64,000 nt of DNA from Bryum argenteum (lineage: Eukaryota > Streptophyta > Bryopsida > Bryales > Bryaceae). Every line of letters starts with the position of its first letter. Within the stretch, counting starts at the first letter, position 1. A model generated the notes under the pieces. That model was not told the DNA's origin. It ran no database searches and was given only the letters and a program-made list of their open reading frames with translations. The translations under genes and the position numbers were made by a program. The stretch spans positions 24,270,364 to 24,334,363 of the forward strand of contig CM073322.1 of the NCBI GenBank assembly GCA_037043015.1. Reading direction: 5' to 3'. This document shows positions 37,301 through 48,870 of the stretch, piece after piece.

Positions 37301-38254
37301 ACTCCTAAGAGCCTAATCAACCATTTTATGGTTGATTCCGAAGTTTGAGGAGCTGTAGTCGGATTTAAAAATATTTTTTTGGATCTAAAGAAAAATAATG
37401 AGTTAAGGACCACATCCAATCTACAAAACCTCGTTTGGATTTATAGATTGTTTACAATAAGCATTCAAACACAAACATGGCAAGGTGTTTTTAGTGTAAG
37501 GAAACTTACTGTTTTGGGAGACTAATGACTTTTCTCATAGGTTATTGGTGGCCTATCTCCATTTATCATAAAATATGTAATTTTAGCCGATCATAACTAT
37601 TTTCTATACCTTATGACATGAAGTACATTTTCTAATGATTTTCAATTTTTTTAGTCTTATTTATTCATTTTAAAACAATACTCTCTATTATAATTGGCCA
37701 TTTCTTGAATTTCTTTCTTTACATTTAGTAGATTTGTGGACTATGGTAAATTGAATTGGTTGAGTTTATATATAATAGAATTAGTTTTATAGGCCTTTTT
37801 TTGAATTTGCAACATAAAAGAATTCTTGACAAGAGTTGAACTTTCCAAAATTCCTATTTTCTATAGCGATGGATGTAGCCTTTACACCCGACGCTGACTT
37901 CTACAAGTATCCACAACCAACCACCGAGACCACAACTCATAACTACAACTTGGAACAACTAGCAAGCACAACGGACATCTAAATTTTTCAAATATAGCTC
38001 ACAATGAACTTGCAATGCACTGGTTTCAAGCTTCCTGAGTGACACAAGGACAAAAGTGTACACCTAGAGTACAAAGCCAATGTTGTTGGAACAAAGTGGT
38101 AGAGAGACAAAGAGTGGTGGGTAGGAGTCATGTTAGTATGGGAGGAACAAGGTTATTGGTGGATTTTAGTATACTTATTCCTGGTAAATTATTCGTCCCA
38201 TCCAAACTAAAGATATAAGTTACCACGTTATTGGTGGAACTTAGTATACCACAA

Positions 38255-38352
38255 TGTTTGTGGCCATCGGGATATTAGCATTACGAACGGACACTTCATT
38301 CACGCCGGCCCCTAAGAAAGGACCCGAGTTCCTATCTATCTTCTATCTATCT
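38255..38352 (+). repeat. Dispersed repeat R2, copy d
   Basis: Reads ATATTAGCATTACGAACGGA, then CACTTCATTCACGCCGGCCC and a CTATCTATC tail. It is the closest match to copy a, extending about 35 bp further 5' (GGCCATCGGGATATTAGC). Confidence 0.55.
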
Positions 38353-40037
38353 ACCACAATGTTTTGTTCTAAAATTTCCTAATTTTTATATTTGCGGTCA
38401 ATTAATAACCCAAAAATGGGTTTTGGAATCCGTAATTTTCCTCACTACTCCGATGATAGACGGCCAAACTGCAGAGACTTTTAGTTTTTAATCAGCCTAT
38501 TTTCTAGAAATTTTCATTTTTATTTGGAACCTCGTCCAAAAAATTCCTTTTTGACTTGGCAACTTGTAACTAAATGCAGGTACTCCCCGTTCATTGATGT
38601 GCACCCACCGTGCTATCACCATTTCCAAGCTAACTGCAAGCCTGCAACGAGAGCCTCTGCTCGGAATTAGACCACCGATAGCCTGGTAACTTCGTTAAAT
38701 CTGGTTACTTCGACAAATCACCAAGTGTCGAGTGTGATAGTTTAGGTTTTGGAGAGCCTCAGGTGTTCCGCACCCGCCGGTTCCTACTGGGTTCTTGGAT
38801 TCCGGAGTCAGACGAGTGTGTATAGTCTTGCTTGTTGTCAGAAACAATTCCTTAGTTTTCAATCACATGTTGATTCCATCTTAAAATCAAGAAGGGGTTC
38901 GTTAACCAATCCTCGAGGGGTTGAGCTCATCGTTAATGATAGGAAAGCCTACAACGAAGCTGCACACCCTCCACTTGACAATCGCTTATTGGGCGGGATG
39001 AACGAGAAAGTGACAGCTCCACCACGGAAAAGTGACGCGCCACCACGGAAAAGTGAACGAACTGTAAACGATCTGTGAACGAACTGTGAACGAGTCGTCC
39101 ACGAGGCGCCGTCGGGGACGACGACGAGCGATTTCTCTGTCCGTGATTCTCACTCGGTGCCTGGGTCTGTTCGAGACGAGCGATTGCTCCGTCAGCGAAA
39201 ACCACGGTTAGCGATTGCTCGGTCCAAGAAGACGACGACGAGCGCGAGAGCTTCGTTCTTGTGTCGCCCATTCTCTTATCTTGCCCGTTTTAACTCGTCG
39301 GACTGGGTGGGAGGCACACTGTGGGGCTGTGGTGCCGCCCGCTCGCCTCGCCCGGCGCCCGCGCATTGCTTGAATGTGCTCAAGCATTCATTCTATCTCG
39401 ATCACAAGCCGCTCGTGCTCTAGGTTGGAGCTCAGTCGTTGCTCACCATGTGCTTTTACCTCTTCTTTACTATTACCTCTTCAATACCATCTCCTCCTCC
39501 TCCTGGCCCGGCATCCCCGTGATTCTCAACCGGTGCCTCTCTCTTCTCCACTTTGCAATCCTAGCTGGTCACAGATGGCATCCCCGTTGTCGCTCGACAT
39601 TAGTCCACTCTTTATTAGACCTCGAGTTTTTGGTTGGGGTTCTGTAGCAGAGATGCTTATACTTCATTCTGCGAGTTCGTTCTGCGGTCTGATTCTTGCT
39701 GTATAGGGGTTTCGGGAGCGAGTGTGTCCAGGCACTCCATGGAATTGAGAGTTTTTGGATTCTAAAGAGGCACGGTATTGGAGAACGGATCGATTGGTGT
39801 ACGAGTATCGATCTTTGATCATTGCAAGGATAAGAGTGGTGGACGTCTTTAATGGCTCCGAAAGACTCGTTGTGAGCTGGGACGAGTCTTGACATGAAGA
39901 TGTGTAGTTCGCAGCTGAATTTTCTTCTTTATCTTTGATCCGCAAGTTTACCAGATCATGCGGTTCATTGCTGCGCCGATATTTGCATCCGCGGTGTAGA
40001 GATTTGTGGCGAGGGGTGCTGTGTTGTAGAAGCCGCT
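38353..40037 (+). promoter_or_regulatory. murA upstream region, GC-richer from about 38,900
   Basis: Composition shifts from AT-rich to GC-rich over the last 1.1 kb before the murA start, typical of a promoter and leader. Several overlapping frames (38749-39706) have no known resemblance. No specific core element could be assigned. Confidence 0.35.
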
Positions 40038-43000
40038 ATGGAGATCATTCGGGTATCCGCTAACCTCGCCAAGAACTCTTGTGAGCTGCCTTCGGGTTGT
40101 TCGTCTCCTCGAGCGAGAAACCTATCCGGTTTTGGGAAGCATTCACTGCTTCGTAAATCTAATATTGAGCGGGAAGCAGTTCAAGCTCTCTTTGATTGTT
40201 TCAGATCTTCGCATTCTTTGAGTAAGCTTGATAGAAGAAGGTTGGGGCTTGAGGCAACGATTGGCAGAGGTTGTGAGCATGAGTCGGAAGAAGGAAGCTT
40301 CAGGAGAAGGGGTGAGAGCATTGCTTCAACTTCTAGGGTTAGGGATTGCTCACTGTTACGAGAATCCAGGTCGTTCGACGGGTCTTTGAATCGCAGAAAG
40401 CAAGTCCGCGTAGCTCCTGTGTGTGGATTAGAGAATGGCGTGGCTGCGGAGGTTGTTCTTGAAGCTCCCCCTACCAATATGCGTAGCGCAGATACTTTGC
40501 CGTCGCCCGGTTACATCAATTCTTTCGAATCGCACAGGAAGACGCGAAGCTCTCAGGAAACTCATGCTGTAGCTGCTTTGAAGGAATCGGTTACGGTCAG
40601 CGAAGAACTCATTGAGCTGAGTACTTTCAGGCAAGAGCATCTGGTTGAGTGTTTCGAAGTAGAAGGAGGAAGACGTCTCTCGGGAGAAGTGAAGATCTCC
40701 GGGGCGAAAAATTCCGCTCTGGCAGTACTGGCGGGTGCCATCTGCTCTGAAGGACAAGTGCATTTAGAGATGATTCCTGACCTTCAGGACATTTCTCGCA
40801 TGTTCCAAGTTTTGCAATCGGTAGGGGTGAAGATCCAGAGGACATCTTGTGGTTTCTTGATCGATGCGAGGGATCTGACTTCAGTGGAGCCTTGTCCAGA
40901 GGCTGTCCGAAAGCTTCGAGCTAGTTTCTTTGTAATCGGTTCCCTATTGGGCAGGAAAGGAGAAGCGGTTGTTCCTCTGCCGGGAGGTTGTGACATTGGT
41001 GCGCGACCTATCGATCTTCACGTTCGGGGTTTGGAAGCTCTAGGCGCCAAGGTTTACATCAGGTTCGCTTCTGTATGCTCTTCTGCCTTTTGGTGATGGT
41101 GGTTAAAAAGCAGTACCTTTCGAAGTGTGTTTCTTAGTTTTAGCTGATCTGAGCTATTCTGGTTCAACCTTTTTAGATACATCGCTGTTTGCAACCCTTG
41201 CCACAAATTGATTCTGGTAGCTTGCCTCCTGGATTCAGAAACTGATGTTGATAGCTTGCTTCTTTTAGAGCTAGTTGCGAGGAGCTGGTACAGTTGTATG
41301 AACGAACCGGTACGTTGCTTCACGCAGTATAGCAGAGTGATCAACGAGGGCCTTTTTCGGTCAAGTACTGTAGTCTGGAGGGATAGATAGCTGTAGCCGA
41401 TTCCTGCGCATCAGTGCACTTCGGCATGTCTTCACTTCGTAGTCAAAGATTTTCTATCATTTCTGCAGCCCACGTGACCTGTTCTGTAGTTGATTCCTGT
41501 GAATCACGACTTGTCACACTTGGTTCGCCAGTGGAAGCCGTCTTTGCAGAACTAGTGATATTTGGGGTCCATGTGTTTACAGATCGGGATTTTTGGACTG
41601 TGTGTGCGGCTCAAGAATAATAAGGAGGCGAATTTGTGCATGTAGTCGAGGCTTGTTGGTAGCGCAGGGATTGCAAGCAGAGAGATAATGGGAGAATTGA
41701 GTGCGTGGTCTGCTCACCGAGGCCTTTTTGTTTTTTGCAGGCAAGGTAAAGTTCACGCGCGGGCACTTAATGGAAGACATCTAACTGGCGGCAGTTTTTA
41801 TCTCGATTATCCTAGTGTGGGCGCTACAGAAACACTTATGATGGCGGCTGCTCTTGCAGATGGGCACACTACGTTATCCAACGTTGCACAGGTATCTTTC
41901 CATGACCCGCTGTATCTGCAAAGATTTTACTCTGACAGTTCGCCTTTAGTAGCCTTACATGAACATATTGTAGAGGAGTCGAAATGGCTATAGCTTTGCA
42001 TCCAAGCTTGGTAGTGTGAGCTCCCTCAGGCGCCTTGGAAATAGCGGGCTGTAAGTTTTGTAATTTGCTAGCTGGTCGACTCTGTGGCCCGTTCTCTTAT
42101 TAAGATGATTTCCACGCTGTTCGAGTAAGTGCAGTCTCTGAAAATATACTGATCTAGTCTTTGGATTAATGAGATTAAATGGGATTAATGAGATTAATGA
42201 GATTAAAAAGGTCACGTCTGTCTAGTCATCACCTCAATTCCACTAACATCCCTGTCTACAAGTATCAATGAGTGAATGTTCTCTACAAAGATTTCCTGTC
42301 TACAAAGTATGGTTATCATCTCAATGCCACTTTGCCACATCTGTATACAAAGATATGCTCTGATATTGAAGGATGTTGTCTGACTTTTTGGTGTACAGGA
42401 GCCGGAAGTAGTAGATCTCGCAAATTTTTTGATATCATGCGGGGCACGTATACAAGGAGCTGGAACCAGTACTTTGACCATCACAGGGACAAGAAAACTC
42501 CACGGTACAGAGTACGAGATCATACCCGACCGGATAGAGGCGGGCACGTTTTTGATAGCTGCAGCGATCACTCGATCTGCTATATCTATGAGTCCGGTTG
42601 TTCCCAAACATATGTTGTCAGTGATGGGAAAACTTCGCGCGATCGGTTGCCGAATCCAACAAACAAGTTGGAACTCACTTTCGGTATGCATCTCTTCTAC
42701 CACTTCTCTTCTCCCCTTCTGGGCGTTTCATCCTCAGCAGGATAGCCCTTTACGGCCTATTGTCTGCTCGTGGAAATTTGTGTTCTAAGAAAGACTGCGT
42801 TTGTACATGGTATCTTGTTCTGTAAGGTCCTTTCTTCCAGGGGCTATCGGAAAGGGCGGTCCATTTTAAATTGGGAGCTGGTCCTTTAAAGTTCTGAACC
42901 TCATCACCTTGTGCAAATGTGAATTCTCTTAGTTTTTAAAGAGTAATGACTGGGCATGTTCATACAGAGAATATCAGCAGGACAATTCATTATGTTCTTT

Positions 43001-43777
43001 TTGTGCTGCACTCTTCGTCTGGGTTGTTGGCAGTTTTGCTTACACCTTGTCGCTCGATGCCTGCAGATAAATTGTTCTGAGCTGCTAAGAAGCTGCGATG
43101 TGAAGACCCTTCCTTATCCAGGCTTTCCTACTGATCTGCAACCGCAACTGATGTCCCTTCTTACCACCTGCTCTGGACAAAGTGTTCTAGAAGAGACCGT
43201 GTTTGAAGGACGTATGCGCCATGGTGTGTTCCATGGCCTTATAAACTCAGCACTTTCTCCATCTCCGCTTTCTATTCTCAAAACGTTGGTGCTTATCTTG
43301 ACTTGCTTATGGTTCAGCGGAGGAGCTACAAAAACTTGGAGCACGACTGAAAGTTAGTCGAAACGTTGCCATCATCAGTGGCAGCGATACTGGCAGGTAA
43401 TTTGCGACTTCTTTTATTGCTCCATGCTCGTGATAAATCGCCGCATATTACGGACTTGGTGTGGACACGGACAGCTTTGAGCAGAACTCATACTTCACAC
43501 CTCGGCACTAGGAACCGTTGTAAGAGTGGTGCATTTGTTTGTTCTCACATGTTCTTTGTGGGCATATTGCAGCTCACTATATGGAGCGCCTGTTTTGGCA
43601 ACTGACTTGAGGGCAGGAGCTGCTCTGGTCTTAGCCGGAATGTCAGCTGAGGGGACCACATATGTTGAGGGAGTCAGTCACATTGATCGCGGATATGAGC
43701 AACTTGATAAAAAACTGCGGCTCTTAGGTGCTTCTGTACGAAGGCTACCTCATCTTCCTACGGAGCGAACGCAATAA
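40038..43777 (+). CDS. murA: UDP-N-acetylglucosamine 1-carboxyvinyltransferase, plastid-targeted, six exons
   Basis: It transfers enolpyruvate from PEP to UDP-GlcNAc, the first committed step of peptidoglycan precursor synthesis; in seed-free plants this pathway acts in plastid division. Exons: 40038-41062, 41741-41891, 42399-42683, 43067-43223, 43318-43396 and 43573-43777. All junctions are GT-AG with matching phases; the total is 1902 bp, 633 residues. The first 195 or so residues are Ser/Arg-rich and non-homologous (transit peptide plus linker). The enzyme then follows: [14 protein letters not shown] with the catalytic Lys-Asn pair, [16 protein letters not shown] with the PEP-binding catalytic Cys, [68 protein letters not shown] and [18 protein letters not shown]. 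Every key MurA motif is present, so it should be active. Its 3' exons are partly duplicated 2.8 kb downstream. Confidence 0.93.
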
Positions 43778-44474
43778 CAGCAAGGCGTGGATCTGCCTTA
43801 TGGTAGTCAACAGCTAAACCTTGCCAAGGACAGTTGATTGCGCAACAAGAAGTCATTACCTTCGGTCAGAATACCGCTCTGCCGCTTCCCATTGTGCAAT
43901 CGCCATCTTGTCCATTACATTCAGAGCGTCGATTTTGAGCACATTTTAGCACTGTAGCCTGCAGATTCATTGCCCATTTTTTAGATCGTTCACAGTGCCA
44001 GTTTAGTCCAAGCTTTTGAGTCATTCTGCATTGTTTTTCCTAGAGCCTCGACACCCGTGGCCCCAATTTGTATGTATCTAGTCCAGTGGGTGCGATAAAA
44101 TCGCGTTCTGTGTGTCGATGTTAACTGACTGATTGCAAAATCAGTTATTGTACACTTAGCAATTTTGTTTATGAAGGTATATATTTTTATGGTTGCCTCA
44201 AGGCATTGTGTTAGCTGACTGTCTGTATCTTGCCACGCGTTTTTAGTGCTCGTCCTTGATTCACCACGTTCATTTATTTGACTTTCTGAATTGATGTTGG
44301 TACTTTGTTCTAAATGCCATATTGGCATTAATTTTCTTGAGTGAGTGCTCTAGTTACTGAGAACTTTTGAGTCCGGATGAAGGAGTTATGGTTCTCCAAA
44401 GTTTATGTTCTTCATCCAGAATGGCATTGTTTGACACTAGAGACATTCAGCGATTAATGTCAGACCCTTAACCC
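43778..44474. other. murA 3' region
   Basis: Presumed 3'UTR and flank. The first 35 bases after the stop are repeated after the murA fragment at 46670. No other feature was seen. Confidence 0.4.
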
Positions 44475-44706
44475 TTAACCCTTAAACGTCAGACCCAGCC
44501 CGAGGGGTTGGGTTTTTTTTTGAGAGAATCTTGCTCATAACTTACACTTCATTATACCAGATGGAATTTTTGGAATTCCAAACTGAGCACCTTAAAGAGA
44601 TCTATACTTTCTTAGAATAGAGCTCAAGCAAATTAAAAATAGAATAATGCTAAAAATGGAGATTTTGGGTGTGGTATCAGGAAAGCATATGACGTTTAAG
44701 GGTTAA
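44475..44706. mobile_element. TTAA-type MITE, family T copy 2 (232 bp)
   Basis: The left end TTAACCCTTAAACGTCA (44475-44491) and right end TGACGTTTAAGGGTTAA (44690-44706) are exact reverse complements. With TTAA taken as the target duplication, the TIR begins CCCTTAAACG. The inside keeps AGCCCGAGGGG, shared with the 60011-60380 copy, but is shorter, so this is an internally deleted relative. Confidence 0.72.
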
Positions 44707-45473
44707 TCAATTGATTAAGATCTTACATGTTATGGCATTCCCAATGGATTGGCTAAATTTATCCAAGAAAAGGTCCTTTTTCTTTTCCTAGAGACTGGTT
44801 CTATGACTCGCCACCTTTGGCATCTTGGTAAGAGAGGCTATCGAAGTGCCAAAGGCAGTGAATTTCCAAAGCCTTGCTACACGCTTGGCTATGTACCCAT
44901 ACTTCTACTAATATGTATTTTTTATTTAAGATAACTTGACTTTTGGGAGATTTTGAGTTTGGCTTTTGGGGGATTTTGGGGGATTTTAGTTCGACTTTTG
45001 GAAAAACCTCAGAACTTATAAACTTTTGAACTTTAAGTTTTTTAAGCTTTTGTTATGGTGTACTGGATGGCATGATATAGGAGGATAATTTAAAAGGACT
45101 ATTGTGAAAGGGAGTGAATTCAGAATGGTGCTACATTGAGCAAACACTCCTCTCTCAGTACTTTTAGTCACTCCTTCAGCCACATCTGATGGGAATGCCC
45201 TTGTTTGGTTTCACAACATGAGCATTCATTTGCAAGGCTTAACCTTAATCCTCTTCTATCACTAATACAAATACGAAACTAATATATATCAATTTTGTCC
45301 AGCCAATTAAGCCACAAATATCAAAGACGTGGAGCAAAGGAAGTAAATATGGAAACATCTAAAAGAGTAATCACTTTATTCCAGAGAATTGTCATCACAT
45401 AAAAACATGAAGATGTTCTTGAGAGGATCTTTATAGTCCTTATTTGAGTGCAATTCTAACTTACATGCTTGTA
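44707..45473. other. Gene-free interval
   Basis: AT-rich with no recognised feature. The right end probably holds the 3'UTR of the S1-family gene. Confidence 0.4.
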
Positions 45474-45890
45474 TCAGTTCCAACCTACAACAAATTTTAC
45501 GTAGTTATGTCCGTCTTCTCTAACATAGAAGCCAGTTGAGAACACATGCCACTCACATGTTATACATCGAGGAAGTGTATAAGTTTGTCTCTCCCATGCA
45601 TGTATTGCTTGTACGTGACCATTCCATGCAAAGTTGCATGTATACAGAGTTTCAGTGTACCAGTTTGGTTCAAATGCTCGTCCCCAATATTCCGTATTTG
45701 GTAGATAATGAATCCCAAATTTTTCCTCTCGATTTGCACATGCTAGTTGTAGAACTTGGCCTTCTCCAAGATTGTTGTAAATGGTAAAGCTTGCCAAAAT
45801 TGCCGTAGCCAATGTGCTCGAGTCCACTAGAACGAGCACCACAATCAAGAAGATCACTGCTCTCGACATCTTTCCTTTCAGAACATACAT
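45474..45890 (-). CDS. Secreted S1/SPH-family (self-incompatibility protein homologue)
   Basis: A small secreted cysteine-bearing protein of the plant S1 family. In poppy, S1 proteins are stigma ligands; most homologues have unknown function. The 138-residue frame has an N-terminal signal segment (VIFLIVVLVLVDSSTLATA). The mature part fits the family pattern: FTIYNNLGEGQVLQLACANR, then GIHYLPNTEYWGRAFEPNWY, LYTCNFAWNG, and a CITCEWHVF tail ending in a Gly/Trp residue region. Four cysteines, the usual number, remain after the signal. A splice acceptor (TTTGTGCAG) ends at 45895, so the first ATG in that exon (45890) or the next (45869, starting MSRAVIF) begins translation. An upstream leader exon is probable and not located. 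Identification is by pattern recognition, without a search. Confidence 0.75.
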   Translation of the reverse strand: MYVLKGKMSRAVIFLIVVLVLVDSSTLATAILASFTIYNNLGEGQVLQLACANREEKFGIHYLPNTEYWGRAFEPNWYTETLYTCNFAWNGHVQAIHAWERQTYTLPRCITCEWHVFSTGFYVREDGHNYVKFVVGWN

Positions 45891-46535
45891 TGACCTGCAC
45901 AAATAAGAACAAAGCGCAAATGAGAACAAAGTATGTGACCTCATGTATTAGTTTCTCAAAAGTGAATACCACATATACTCTCGAAAGCCACATATTGATT
46001 AACACATGAAAGAAATCTTCCTATTAAAACAATCTCATACTAAAGCAATAATTTACACTCAAAACTTGAAGTAACGCGATGGTTTGAATGGATCAATGCA
46101 AAGTCTATACAAGGGAACAACGAAGAAAACTTGAAGAGACCTGGTTTGTGCATTGGAATCTGTCAATCGAAGAATATGAGCAACAATGGTTTGAAAAGTG
46201 ACAATATGCAAGCACATATTTAGGAAGAGGGTGTGCTCATTGTGACGAGCATGCTATAAGAGGTTTTTTTTTGTTTATTTGAAAGTGATACCTCTCTTAA
46301 TTGTGTACTTCAGAAAGTATCCTACCCAAGATACTCTTTTTGGTTGCAGATGGTATATTATGTGCAAATGGATCCTAAAGGACAGATAGCCACATCTAAA
46401 ACCATAAGTCAACTACTCAATTTGACATGGAACCAATGTAGAATTTGACGTGCACTTAGTACATGACTTTTCATATGTACAGTTGATTGAAATTGTACAA
46501 GTTGGCATATCCATTGAGTCCCTTACATTACTCAC
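45891..46535. other. S1-gene upstream interval
   Basis: AT-rich, with no gene recognised; contains the presumed leader intron and promoter of the S1-family gene. Confidence 0.35.
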
Positions 46536-46712
46536 AAATGAAAGTGAGTCGAAACGTTGCCATCAATCAGTCACACATGGATCGTGGATATGAGCAACTT
46601 GATAAAAAAGTGCGGTCTGAAGGTGCTTCTGTACGAAGGCTACCTCATTTTCCTGCGGAACTGACGCAATAACAGTACCGCATGGATCTGCCTTGTGCTA
46701 GTCAACAGCTTT
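46536..46712 (+). pseudogene. Truncated murA fragment (parts of exons 5 and 6)
   Basis: The DNA first matches murA exon 5 from 43349 (KVSRNVAI) and then jumps directly into exon 6 ([20 protein letters not shown], then VRRLPHFPAELTQ and stop). The match continues about 35 bp into the murA 3' flank (GGATCTGCCTT...AGTCAACAGCT). The jump lies at a CAGT shared by both segments and not at the exon junction, so the missing intron reflects a deletion rather than reverse transcription. All catalytic motifs are absent. Confidence 0.85.
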
Positions 46713-47231
46713 GCAATTGCTTTTGGGAGATTTTCTGATGAATCTCAACCTACTTCATTGCGCATATCTGATTTGCAATTCTTGTGTAGAGACCTAAACA
46801 CTTCGAGAATTGAATGAGGATACAGTATCTAAGATACGACAAACTAAGAAAAAACTTCACATAGTGGAGTCAAGTCGATCATGTGCTTGAAGGAGGAGAT
46901 GTTATCTTTGTAATCGGTCCATCTCTTGAAATATGTTTAATAAACCGATAACGTAAGAGGAAATTCTGGTCTTAGATCTCAGTTTGGGATCATTGGTGAC
47001 ATAAAGCCTGTGATGTGCACGCCAGTGGTGATGCTAATTTACGATTGAATTGAATGGATACAGCCAGGGATCAATATACAAGGGTAATTCACGGTACCCA
47101 AAAATTATAACTACATACATCTTACACTAACCAGCAAATTATCTGGCAACTAAGGCTCTTCGTCATGGCTATTTCCCAGGGGCCAACAATATGTACACTG
47201 AAAGTGCTGTAGGCAGCATCAGCTGGGTTGT
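46713..47231. other. Gene-free interval
   Basis: No gene was recognised; the right part should be the 3'UTR of the aspartic protease. Confidence 0.4.
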
Positions 47232-48870
47232 TTACATGGCCTCGCAATTTGCAGATTTGAAGCCGATGCGGTTGTTGACGAGATCGTGCACAATGACGTG
47301 ATTCTGCTGCTGGATGTTGCCGAAGATGCTGAACCCCGAGCTTGCCGCCATAGCCAAGCAAGTGGTGCCCTTGGTGTCCAACGCCACGAAGACGTTGTCT
47401 GGAGCGAGGTTGTAATCCGCGCCCCCAGCGAAGTGGAATACCATGGTGGGGTAGGCAGGATTCGCGACGCCCGCCGTGCTAAAACAGTACTCCAATCCGT
47501 ATAAGGTTCCATCAGCGGGTGGGTATGCGATGCTGGCTTTCAACGCGTTCACGACGGCAGTGAATGCGCTCGTCTGGAGATACGTAATCGTCGTGCCCGA
47601 ATCGAAGATGAAGCCTCCGTTTCCTGATCCATCAATATCGAACGCGCCGGCAGGATACTGTACTGCCTTGCCAGCGACAGTGATTCCCGTGACGCGCGCG
47701 TAGTAGAAGGTAGGATTGGCTTTGTTGGTCACGAGAGGAGTGTACGCCACGCCCCCCGCGGCCACAGATTCACCCACGTAGAGCGGGCTGGTCTTGCCGC
47801 TTCCGAGCGGCACCAAACAGTAGGAAAATTTCTTGCTTGCGATCGCCCCTGCTTGCGTCACCAGCGACAGTGGCCCTTTGCCGAGTCCCACTAATCCCCC
47901 TGCGCCTGCGAACGAGCCCAAGTTGCTGTGACCACATCCGAATGCAACGTTCGGTATCGCCCCATTCCCGATCGTTAGCGTCTCGGATGATAACGCGCCC
48001 GCCGTGGACGAGCCATCACCGTACATGTAATCATACTGACAGCTCGTGGTGCACGACTGAAACGGCAAATTCTGCAACCATGCCATAATCCATGTCAATA
48101 CAACTGGAACAGAGCATTCGCAATAGATCTCGTCATTTTCACGATCAAAACACATTGATGTCAGGACGTCATTGCCAATGATAGTTTGTGGCGTTTTCGA
48201 AGAATCTAGGAGATGAAACTGTAGATATTTACTGTTGGGAGCAAGTACAGTGATACTGTAGGGGGGATGCTGGAGGTCTTACTTTGCAGAACTTGCTAGC
48301 GCACCCCACGGTGGCATAGCTTGACGACTTGGAGGGGTCGAATTTGGCGCTGCTTGCAGCGTAGCAACTTTGGCAGGGCAAGCACTGGACCCAAATCAGG
48401 TCACTCCCCGTGTCCACGATGGCGGTGGATTTTTGAGGCGGGCTTCCGAAGGAGATTTCGACGAGATATTCCCCGTTTCCAGCCGTGATCGGCGTCTGAA
48501 ATAGCCTCCCAGCAGCCAAAACGTGGCCAGCGAGACGGTCTTGCCCGCGCTTCACCGCGGCCACGAAGATCTCGCCAGCCGTTTTCACCGTCGACGACCT
48601 CAACGGCGACAGTGGGTGCTCTCTATGGATCAGCTCTACTCTCAGCACCTGCAGCCACGATCGTCCACAGTCAAACATACAGACATGGCAATAATCCATC
48701 ATTCGGATAAAATATCGAAATCTGCACTAACAGGGACAATTTAAGGCTTCTACAGCATTTTGATCGAGAGAGCTTGCCTTATCGTTGATTGTGTCTCTCG
48801 CTGCAAGAGCCCGACTGACGGACAACAAAAGAACCAGCAATGTGAAACAGTGGTGCCCGAAGAATCCCAT
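47232..48870 (-). CDS. Nepenthesin-type aspartic protease (A1B)
   Basis: A secreted or vacuolar pepsin-fold protease. Exon 1 (from 48870) encodes a signal peptide, MGFFGHHCFTLLVLLLSVSR then ALAA. Exon 2 is 48648-48283 (LRVELIHREHPLSPL, a typical propeptide start; YLVEISFGSPP; first active site IVDTGSDLIWVQC). Exon 3 is 48071-47232 (YMYGDGSSTAG with the flap Tyr; second active site FIFDSGTTITYL). The cysteine-rich insert after the first active site (CLPCQSCY, then GCASKFC across the exon 2/3 junction) marks the nepenthesin group. The exon 2/3 junction is certain (AAA/GTAAGA and TTGCAG/AAT). The exon 1 end is not: phase-compatible donors are GCT/GTAGAA or a GC-type AAG/GCAAGC near 48775-48750. 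Both catalytic aspartates are intact. Confidence 0.9.

Noticed and set aside
40181-40996. Minus-strand frames across murA exon 1
   Set aside because: Antisense shadows of the murA coding exon; no motif, and conflicting with a certain gene.
44461-44486. Telomere-like repeat CCCTTAA x3
   Set aside because: The plant telomere unit is CCCTAAA; this is a short run overlapping the TIR of a TTAA-type MITE.
46536-46712. Processed (retroposed) murA pseudogene
   Set aside because: The intron is missing, but the junction is inside both exons at a shared CAGT and the match runs past the stop into genomic flank, with no poly-A tract.
47232-48155. 307-codon uninterrupted protease frame starting at 48155
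   Set aside because: The first 28 codons are intron; the acceptor TTGCAG at 48072 and the cysteine-rich continuity with exon 2 define the true exon.
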